NCBI GenBank assembly: GCA_024231905.1
Contig: JAAEQC010000057.1
Coordinates: 1 to 64,000, forward strand
Reading direction: 5' to 3'
Length of the DNA: 64,000 nt
DNA from: a bacterium
Lineage (GTDB): Bacteria; Krumholzibacteriota; Krumholzibacteriia; LZORAL124-64-63
The translations under genes and the position numbers were made by a program. This document shows, piece after piece, positions 58,282 through 64,000 of this stretch (within the stretch, counting starts at the first letter, position 1; each line of letters opens with the position of its first letter). Under the pieces are notes generated by a model. It ran no database searches, had not been told where the DNA came from, and worked only from the letters and a program-made list of their open reading frames with translations.

Positions 58282-58968
58282 CTAGCGCACCAGAGAGACT
58301 TTTTGGGACGTCTGAGTGCCCCCGGCGCGGAGCCGCAGCAGATAGGATCCAGAGGCCAGCCCCGTGGCGTTCCAGCGCCTGGAGTGCCGGCCGGCCTCAA
58401 GGTGGCCCGCCACGATGGTGGCCACCCGCCGGCCCGAGAGATCGTAGGCCGCCAGGTCCACTTTTCCGGCTGCCGGCAGCACGAAGCTCACTTCGGTGGC
58501 CGGGTTGAAGGGGTTGGGTGCGGCGGACATGAACACCGGCACGCGCGCGTCCGGCACGGTGCTGGGATCCGGGTTGGGCTCCACCACCAGCGACTGCGGC
58601 ACCATGGGGTTTCCGTCGAGGTCCTCCACACCGTGGACGGTGAGCAGGTAGTCGACCGTATCCGGTAGGACCGTCAAGGACACGAGGGCCTGACGGCCCC
58701 AGAGTGACCAGACTTCGTCCACGGGAATCGGGGCCCCGGGGTCGTCGACGGGATGGTAGGTGTAGTTGGTCTCGTCGGCGCCGGTGACCGGGTCGATGTC
58801 CTCATCGAAATAGATCCGCAGACCCATGGTGGTCCGCGGGCAGGGTATACCGGGCGGAACAACGCAGCTGTAGCCGGCGTTCGTCAGCAAAGGGCCGCCG
58901 GGATCGGCCAGGGCGGTGCAGGCGAAAGCGGCCAGTGAGCAGGCGCAGAAGGTCAGTATGTGTTTCAT
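58282..58968 (-). CDS. Small secreted protein with FlgD-like C-terminal tail
   Basis: 228 residues. Signal peptide MKHILTFCACSLAAFACTAL. The central region (LRIYFDEDIDPVTGADETNY, LTVLPDTVDYLLTVHGVEDL) looks like a Big_5/SbsA-type Ig-like domain describing an extremum. The last 85 residues (SAAPNPFNPATEVSFVLPAA, YDLSGRRVATIVAG, SGSYLLRLRAG, QKVSLVR) are a FlgD-like/type IX-style sorting tail. ATG at 58968 was chosen for the signal peptide. Confidence 0.78.
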   Translation of the reverse strand: MKHILTFCACSLAAFACTALADPGGPLLTNAGYSCVVPPGIPCPRTTMGLRIYFDEDIDPVTGADETNYTYHPVDDPGAPIPVDEVWSLWGRQALVSLTVLPDTVDYLLTVHGVEDLDGNPMVPQSLVVEPNPDPSTVPDARVPVFMSAAPNPFNPATEVSFVLPAAGKVDLAAYDLSGRRVATIVAGHLEAGRHSRRWNATGLASGSYLLRLRAGGTQTSQKVSLVR

Positions 58969-59074
58969 GACAAGCACCTCCGGAGAGCGAATGTTGTCAC
59001 AATACCACGCCGCGAGGGCACCTGCGTGTCTCAGAACGTTTTGCCGTAGGCCCGTACCAACCAAAGGAACACCC

Positions 59075-59518
59075 ATGACCCGCGTCGAACAGGCCGTGCA
59101 GATGTTCGTGGACGGCTACAGCTGTGCCCAATCCCTGGCCGCGACCTATGGTCCCGACCACGGGCTGCCCCGTGAGACGGCCCTCAGCTTGGCTTCGCCC
59201 TTCGCCGGCGGCGTGTCGTGCACCGGCGGCACTTGCGGAGGTGTTGCCGGTGCGCTGTTGGTGCTGGGCCTCGCCCACGGCCCGCGTGAACTGTCCGACG
59301 AGGCCGGGTACGACCGGATCCGGAGCCTCACCCAGGAGTTCCTGCGCCGGTTCCGTGCGCGTGAGGGGTCGATCCTGTGTACCGATATCCTGGGCCACGA
59401 CCTCACGAAGCCCGGGGTGCTCGAACGCGTGCAGGAACAGAAACTCAGCCTCGAAACATGTCCGCAGGCCGTGCGTACGGCGGCGGAGATCCTCGAGGAC
59501 ATGCTCCTGCAACGGTAG
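59075..59518 (+). CDS. C_GCAxxG_C_C family protein
   Basis: 147 residues. The pattern VDGYSCAQSLAATY, FAGGVSCTGGTCGGVAGALLVLGLAHG, then single Cys residues in SILCTDILGHDL and LSLETCPQAVRTAAEIL, matches the C_GCAxxG_C_C redox-type family. These are small Cys-rich proteins, often near electron-transfer genes, of unknown function. AAAGGA precedes ATG 59075. Confidence 0.85.
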   Translation: MTRVEQAVQMFVDGYSCAQSLAATYGPDHGLPRETALSLASPFAGGVSCTGGTCGGVAGALLVLGLAHGPRELSDEAGYDRIRSLTQEFLRRFRAREGSILCTDILGHDLTKPGVLERVQEQKLSLETCPQAVRTAAEILEDMLLQR

Positions 59519-59539
59519 CGACAGCCGCGTGATTCCCGG

Positions 59540-60925
59540 TCAACCGCCCAGCCGTACCGTCAGGCACCGGTCCGACCGCTCGATGACCGCGCCCACGAAT
59601 TCGGCGGTCAGTGCGGGCGCCTCCAGTTGCACGCGATCGTCGGTCCGGTTGACCTGCGGCTCCGCCTCGAGACCGGTCACCACGACGCGGCGAATGCCGT
59701 TGTACAGCGGATGATCGCCGGCCTGCTCGGTCAGGGCCTCTCCCCCCAGGATCTCCAGTTCACATCCCGAGTTGCCCAGTTTCAGGAAGCGCGTATGCAG
59801 TACGCTGCCTTCCAGCATGGTGACGTTCATGGGATCGAAGCCCTGGGGCCACAGGGGCTGCTCGACCTCCGTCACGATGACGATGCGCCAACCTTCGCGC
59901 TCATGGAAACTCCGGTGCAGGTCCCGCCGATTCTCGACGACCGCGAGCACGTCGGCCTCTGCCTGCCGTGCCGAATCCTCGCGTTCGGAGTCCGACAGCG
60001 TATAGCCGGTCACATGGCTGCGTTGCTGTAGGACCGCGGCCAGGGCCAGGTCCAGCGACTGGGTGTCGTCCTGCTCGAACGACGCCTTCCAGTCACGGGC
60101 GAACTGGTCGAGCAACAGGGCCAGGGCACGACCGGTGACGTAGGCGCGCAACCGGACGTCGGTGGCCGCAAAGCCGGCCGGAGGCAGCGGGCACTGGATG
60201 TCGTCCAGGGCCCGGTACTGGATGTAGGCGGCGAGCCCCTCGTTCAGCTCCGCACCTCTCTCGTAGGCGACGTAGGCCGGTTCCATGCCCTCGTAGCGTT
60301 GCTGGCGTACGATGAGTGCCATCAACGCCCAGGCCGCCCGGTCGTCGGGGTCCGCGGAACGCAAGGCGCGGCGCAGGTAGGCCGTTTCCTCACGACGCAG
60401 GGTAAGCCAGCCGGCATCGGTCACGGGGTAGGTGAACAGGTCGCCGACGTTGTCGGTCCAGTCGGGATGATTCACCCGCTGGAAGGCGTGGAACGCTTCG
60501 TGGATCGCTACCGCCGCCAGACTGGTGGGAGACGGCTCATCGTCGGGATCGAGCATGACGATCGCAGTGCGGACACCGCCCAGATCGATGGAGGTGTTGG
60601 CGACGAGTGACGGCAGGCGTCCCGTCAGGCGCTGGGCGGCAGGATTGGACCTGGCCACGAGCTCGAAGCTCTCGGGTGGCGCCGGGTGCCGGAACAGATA
60701 GGTGTCGGTGCCGTCGAAGATGGCCAGGGGCACCGCCAGCGGGTCGTAGCCGGGCCAGAGGTCGCCGTCTGCGGCGAGCAGCTCGACCGCGGCGGCCACT
60801 TCGTAGGCCGGTGAGGATTGCTGCACCTCGGCCAGGGTGTTTGCCGGGAGCAGCATATGAAGGGCGATCAGCATGAGGATCGACGATTTCGCTAAATCGG
60901 CGACGGAATGGGCTCGGTGTTGCAT
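59540..60925 (-). CDS. Exported HExxH metallopeptidase-like protein
   Basis: 461 residues. The signal peptide ends near ANTLAEV. AAVAIHEAFHAFQR contains HEAFH (His142-His146), and GAELNEGLAAYIQYR provides a Glu (about 229) in the position of a third zinc ligand, as in gluzincins. No family is recognised beyond that. The C-terminal 120 residues are beta-rich. It is third in line after the ECF sigma and membrane protein genes (80-base gap), so it may be part of the same stress module. Confidence 0.72.
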   Translation of the reverse strand: MQHRAHSVADLAKSSILMLIALHMLLPANTLAEVQQSSPAYEVAAAVELLAADGDLWPGYDPLAVPLAIFDGTDTYLFRHPAPPESFELVARSNPAAQRLTGRLPSLVANTSIDLGGVRTAIVMLDPDDEPSPTSLAAVAIHEAFHAFQRVNHPDWTDNVGDLFTYPVTDAGWLTLRREETAYLRRALRSADPDDRAAWALMALIVRQQRYEGMEPAYVAYERGAELNEGLAAYIQYRALDDIQCPLPPAGFAATDVRLRAYVTGRALALLLDQFARDWKASFEQDDTQSLDLALAAVLQQRSHVTGYTLSDSEREDSARQAEADVLAVVENRRDLHRSFHEREGWRIVIVTEVEQPLWPQGFDPMNVTMLEGSVLHTRFLKLGNSGCELEILGGEALTEQAGDHPLYNGIRRVVVTGLEAEPQVNRTDDRVQLEAPALTAEFVGAVIERSDRCLTVRLGG

Positions 60926-61006
60926 CGCTTTCTCCTCGGGTTACCGGGCAAACCTGTCCTGGGCGGCGAACTGCTCGCGCCGCACTCGATCGAGGTTGTT
61001 CCGGCG

Positions 61007-61702
61007 TCAGTGATCGATTTCGATGAACAGGGAATCCGCCGGGGCGTTCTCGTAGCGGATGTCGAACAGGCGTCGTCCATCCCGCGTGATGGTGATCTGG
61101 ACCTCGGCGTTCTGGGCGCCCCAGCGCTCGATCTCCTCGACGATGGCCTGTTCGAGCTCGGCTTCGTCCAGACCCTGGGCGCTCACACGCAGACGTCCGC
61201 GGCTCAAGGACGCCAGCACGCTGCCGCCGACTTCCCGTCGGAAGACCATGGCGCGCGTGCGGCCCAGTTCCGGATCGCCCAGCCGTTCGGCCAGAGTGGC
61301 CCGGATGGTGTCTCGGAATTCCTGCACCTGGTCGCCGCGGTACCCCAGATGCAGGATCGCCGTGTCGTCGCCCACCAGCAGCTGGCTGCCGGCCACGCCG
61401 GGCAACGCGCGCAATGTTTCCGCCATTTGTTCGGAGCCTCCGGCGGCGAGGGGCCATTCGGCGGTGATCCGTCCACCCACCGTGATCCGGTAGGAGATAG
61501 GCACGAAAAGCAGGCCGGCCAGCACCATGGCTGCAGGTGCGACGATCGCCAGGGTCTTCAACCGTCGCGACCGTCGCCGGCGCTGATGCTCGAGGCGAAT
61601 CCCGGCCCCGCTCAGCAGCCTCTGCCGGTGCTCCGGCGCCACGGACTCCTGGGCCAGACCGTTCAATCCTGTTTCGATCCCGCCGAGGTCACCGGGTTCC
61701 AT
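61007..61702 (-). CDS. Membrane protein co-encoded with ECF sigma factor, probable anti-sigma
   Basis: 231 residues. There is an Arg-rich cytoplasmic N-terminus (EHQRRRRSRRLKTLAIVAPA), one transmembrane helix (about 49-68), and an extracytoplasmic domain of two repeated alpha-beta units (FRDTIRATLAERLGDPELG; LEQAIVEEIERWGAQNAEVQ). No zinc-finger is visible, so the anti-sigma role rests on the overlap (14 bases) with the sigma gene and on single-pass topology. Confidence 0.65.
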   Translation of the reverse strand: MEPGDLGGIETGLNGLAQESVAPEHRQRLLSGAGIRLEHQRRRRSRRLKTLAIVAPAAMVLAGLLFVPISYRITVGGRITAEWPLAAGGSEQMAETLRALPGVAGSQLLVGDDTAILHLGYRGDQVQEFRDTIRATLAERLGDPELGRTRAMVFRREVGGSVLASLSRGRLRVSAQGLDEAELEQAIVEEIERWGAQNAEVQITITRDGRRLFDIRYENAPADSLFIEIDH

Positions 61703-62180
61703 GATTCACCTCCAGCTTTCGATAGCTCTGCCGCAGCCTGATGCGGCCGCGGGCCAGTCGGCTCTTGGCCGCCGAGAGCGATGAGTCCTGCACCGCGGCG
61801 ATCTCCTCGATGGACAATCCCACTACTTCGAAGAGAACCAAGGCCTCCCGCTGCGGCCGGGGCACGCCCTGGAGCGCCTGCCGGACCGCTTCCTTTTCCT
61901 CGTAGCACAGCTCGCGCGGTGCCGCCGTCTGCCGGGCCTGGTCCAGGGTCAGCCAGCGCCGCAGGGTCGCCTTCCGCACCTGGTTGCGATGGGCGTTGCT
62001 GAGGATCCGGAACAGCCAGGCGCGGAAACGTGACCGGTCCCTCAACCTGTCGAACCCACGCATGGCGCGCATGAGCGCATCCTGCAGGAGATCATCTCCG
62101 TCCGCTTTCGAACCGGCCAGTCCGCGCGCGAATCGCACCGCATCCTGGTACACCGGTTCCAGCATTTCCTCGAAGTTCAT
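61689..62180 (-). CDS. ECF RNA polymerase sigma factor
   Basis: 163 residues from ATG at 62180. Region 2: YQDAVRFARGLAGSKADGDD LLQDALMRAMRGFDRLRDRS, RFRAWLFRILSNAHRNQVRK. Region 4: ALQGVPRPQREALVLFEVVG LSIEEIAAVQDSSLSAAKSR LARGRIRLRQ. A compact ECF factor; its stop overlaps the membrane protein gene downstream. It is divergent from citF. Confidence 0.9.
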   Translation of the reverse strand: MNFEEMLEPVYQDAVRFARGLAGSKADGDDLLQDALMRAMRGFDRLRDRSRFRAWLFRILSNAHRNQVRKATLRRWLTLDQARQTAAPRELCYEEKEAVRQALQGVPRPQREALVLFEVVGLSIEEIAAVQDSSLSAAKSRLARGRIRLRQSYRKLEVNHGTR

Positions 62181-62219
62181 TCGTGCGATTGCCTTTGCTC
62201 TGGGTGGATCCGGTAACAT

Positions 62220-62243
62220 GACCCGCGAGAAGGGTGGAAAGTT
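62220..62243 (-). promoter_or_regulatory. Candidate ECF-type promoter of the sigma factor gene
   Basis: On the minus strand TGCAACTTT, containing AACTTT (62238-62243), is followed after about 15-17 bases by GTCAT (GTC at 62220-62222). This is the AAC ... GTC style of ECF promoters, about 40 bases upstream of the ATG at 62180. It suggests autoregulation; read by eye only. Confidence 0.35.
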
Positions 62244-62452
62244 GCAGCTAAAATGAAGAAGATCCCGCGTGGGGCAGGGGGCGGTCCCGGGGCCACCGCT
62301 CTTCGGGCAGGCGTACCGTGGTTTCCATGGTCGAAGCGGCCCGTCGTTCGCCGGCGACCCAGGATTGACCGGCCCCTTCCGGCACCGCATATTGCGAGGA
62401 ACCGGACCCACCGCTATGGGAGCTTGGCCTGAACCAACAAGAGGAATGCCCC

Positions 62453-64000
62453 ATGACCCGTCTCGTCGAGAATGCCGCCGGCCGCCTGGTCCCCACCGAG
62501 ATCAACGGCGTCGAAGCCGTCCCCTTCAAGGGCGTGGGCAAGCACCAGCCCACCGGTCGCAAGGCCGCGGCGCCCATCCGCGCCTGCCAGGACTACCCGG
62601 CCGACGGCCACAAGCTCACGGCCGACATCAAGTCCGCCCTGGTCAACGCCGACCTCAGGGATGGCATGACCATCTCCACGCACCATCACCTCCGGAACGG
62701 CGACTTCGTGGCCAATGCGGTCTTCGCCGCCGCCGCCGAGCTGGGCGTCAAGGATCTGCGCTGGTTCCCGTCGGCGAGCTTCCCCTGCCACGAGCCCCAG
62801 ATCGCTCACCTGGAGAGCGGCGTGCTGCACCACATCGAGGGTTCCATGAACGGCCCCCTGGGCGACTACTGCACCCGCGGCAAGATGCGGGGCATGGCCG
62901 TGCTGCGCAGCCACGGCGGACGCTACCAGGCCGTCCAGGACGGCGACGTCCACATCGACGTGGCGGTGATCGCCGCCCCCACGGCCGATCCCTTCGGCAA
63001 CGCCACCGGCGACCGCGGTCCCACCGCCTGCGGCCTGCTGGGCTTCGCCCTGGCCGACAGCGAGTACGCCGATCACGTCATAGTGGTGACGGACAACCTG
63101 GTGGAGTTCCCCTGCATCCCCTGGCAGATCCAGGGCAACAACGTGGACCAGGTCGTGGTCATGGATTCCATCGGCGACGCCTCCAAGATCGTCAGCGGAA
63201 CCACCCAGATCACCAAGTCCCCGGACCGCCTGCTCATCGCCGAACTCACCGCCCGCTTCTGCGACGAGGTGGGCATCGTCCAGGACGGCTTCAGCTTCCA
63301 GGCCGGCGCCGGGGGCACGGCCCTCAGCTTTGCCCTTTTTCTCAGGGACATGATGCGCGAGCGCAGTATCAAGGCCCGTTTCGTGCGCGGCGGCTCCACC
63401 CAATACCTGGTGGACATGCTCGAGGAAGGGCTGACCGACTACATCCTCGACGGCCAGACCTTCGACCTGGAGGGCGTCCGCTCCATGCGCGAGAACGCCG
63501 GCCACGTGAATACGTCGCCCTTCACCAGCTACAACTGGCACGGCAAGGGCAACTTCGCGTCCCTGCTCGACGTGACCGTTCTGGGCGCCACCGAGGTGGA
63601 CGTGAACTTCAACGCCAACGTGGTCACCCACAGCGACGGCCGGCTGCTCCACGGCATCGGCGGCTGGCAGAATTGCCTGGCCAGCAAGTGCACCATCCTG
63701 CCCATCCCCAGCTTCCGCGACCGCATCCCGGTGCTCGTGGACCAGGTCACGACCCTGTGCGGTCCGGGCGAACTCATCGACGTGATCGTCACCGAGCGGG
63801 GCATCGCCATCAATCCGCAGCGGCTGGACCTGCGCGACGCCGTACGCGGTTCGAGCCTGCCCATCCGTCCTCTGGCCGAGATCAAGGCTGAGGTGGAGGA
63901 GATCTGCGGCGGTGCGGCGGCGGCGGCGGAACTGGGGGAGAAGGTCGTGGCGGCCATCAAGTGGGTGGACGGGACCGTGATCGACTGTGTGCGGGTGGTG
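62453..64000 (+). CDS. citF: Citrate lyase alpha subunit (runs off right edge)
   Basis: An open frame of 516 codons from ATG 62453 (GAGGAA upstream) to the window end with no stop. MTRLVENAAGRLVPTEINGV, FPCHEPQIAHLESGVLHHIE GSMNGPLGDYCTRG, THHHLRNGD, IVTERGIAINPQRLDL and KWVDGTVIDCVRVV match CitF, the CoA-transferase-like subunit that exchanges acetyl for citrate on the acyl carrier protein. Family length is about 510-520 residues, so only a few residues should be missing. Its partners are fused in the gene at 46135, not adjacent, unless more cit genes follow beyond the edge. Confidence 0.92.
   Translation, partial: MTRLVENAAGRLVPTEINGVEAVPFKGVGKHQPTGRKAAAPIRACQDYPADGHKLTADIKSALVNADLRDGMTISTHHHLRNGDFVANAVFAAAAELGVKDLRWFPSASFPCHEPQIAHLESGVLHHIEGSMNGPLGDYCTRGKMRGMAVLRSHGGRYQAVQDGDVHIDVAVIAAPTADPFGNATGDRGPTACGLLGFALADSEYADHVIVVTDNLVEFPCIPWQIQGNNVDQVVVMDSIGDASKIVSGTTQITKSPDRLLIAELTARFCDEVGIVQDGFSFQAGAGGTALSFALFLRDMMRERSIKARFVRGGSTQYLVDMLEEGLTDYILDGQTFDLEGVRSMRENAGHVNTSPFTSYNWHGKGNFASLLDVTVLGATEVDVNFNANVVTHSDGRLLHGIGGWQNCLASKCTILPIPSFRDRIPVLVDQVTTLCGPGELIDVIVTERGIAINPQRLDLRDAVRGSSLPIRPLAEIKAEVEEICGGAAAAAELGEKVVAAIKWVDGTVIDCVRVV

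Noticed and set aside
1..64000. CRISPR arrays, insertion sequences, prophage or rRNA/tRNA genes
   Set aside because: No regularly spaced repeats, transposase motifs, phage genes or RNA gene signatures were seen on either strand.

Overview
The window is high-GC bacterial chromosome, densely packed and almost fully coding. I see no rRNA, tRNA, CRISPR array, insertion sequence or prophage. The gene content points to an uncultured Gram-negative lineage of the FCB superphylum (Eisenbacteria- or Krumholzibacteriota-like; inference). The evidence is TonB-dependent receptors, a PorV-like barrel protein, many lipoproteins, and several secreted proteins ending in FlgD-like tails of the type IX sorting-signal kind. 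Many neighbouring genes overlap by four bases (ATGA or GTGA), so most of the window is organised in tight operons.

Layout. At 1-321 is the 5' end of an HNH-endonuclease-type gene with its own promoter. 0.5-9.1 kb holds a TonB receptor with a hexapeptide acyltransferase, a DUF3228 protein, a zinc ribbon, a rhodanese lipoprotein, a D-threonine-aldolase-like enzyme, and a LemA / M48 protease / dual-specificity-phosphatase cluster. 9.2-13.3 kb holds two secreted proteins in visibly less GC-rich DNA. 13.4-15.7 kb holds pabB and a Mut7-C RNase-type protein. 15.8-24.5 kb is a five-gene outer-membrane operon. 24.5-28.1 kb is a nucleoside salvage operon (ADP-ribosylglycohydrolase, deoxynucleoside kinase, adenosine deaminase, purine nucleoside phosphorylase). 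28.2-35.7 kb covers NagZ, a sodium:solute symporter, a GH130-like enzyme, a three-domain transglutaminase/esterase/CBM9-like protein and small zinc-ribbon genes. 35.9-45.7 kb covers triosephosphate isomerase, M16 and M1 peptidases, a repeat lipoprotein and the dipeptidase PepD, ending at a clear intrinsic terminator.

46.1-47.4 kb encodes a fused citrate lyase acyl-carrier/beta subunit. The alpha subunit gene (citF) lies 15 kb away at the right edge and runs off the window. 48.3-57.1 kb is the most interesting locus: an ECF sigma factor, a membrane anti-sigma-like protein and a secreted, membrane-anchored CHAT protease in overlapping frames, followed by two large ZU5-domain lipoproteins. 57.2-62.2 kb holds a UbiA prenyltransferase, a FlgD-tailed secreted protein, a C_GCAxxG_C_C protein and a second ECF sigma / membrane protein / metallopeptidase set.

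Themes: cell-surface assembly and proteolysis under extracytoplasmic sigma control, peptide and nucleoside scavenging, and citrate cleavage.
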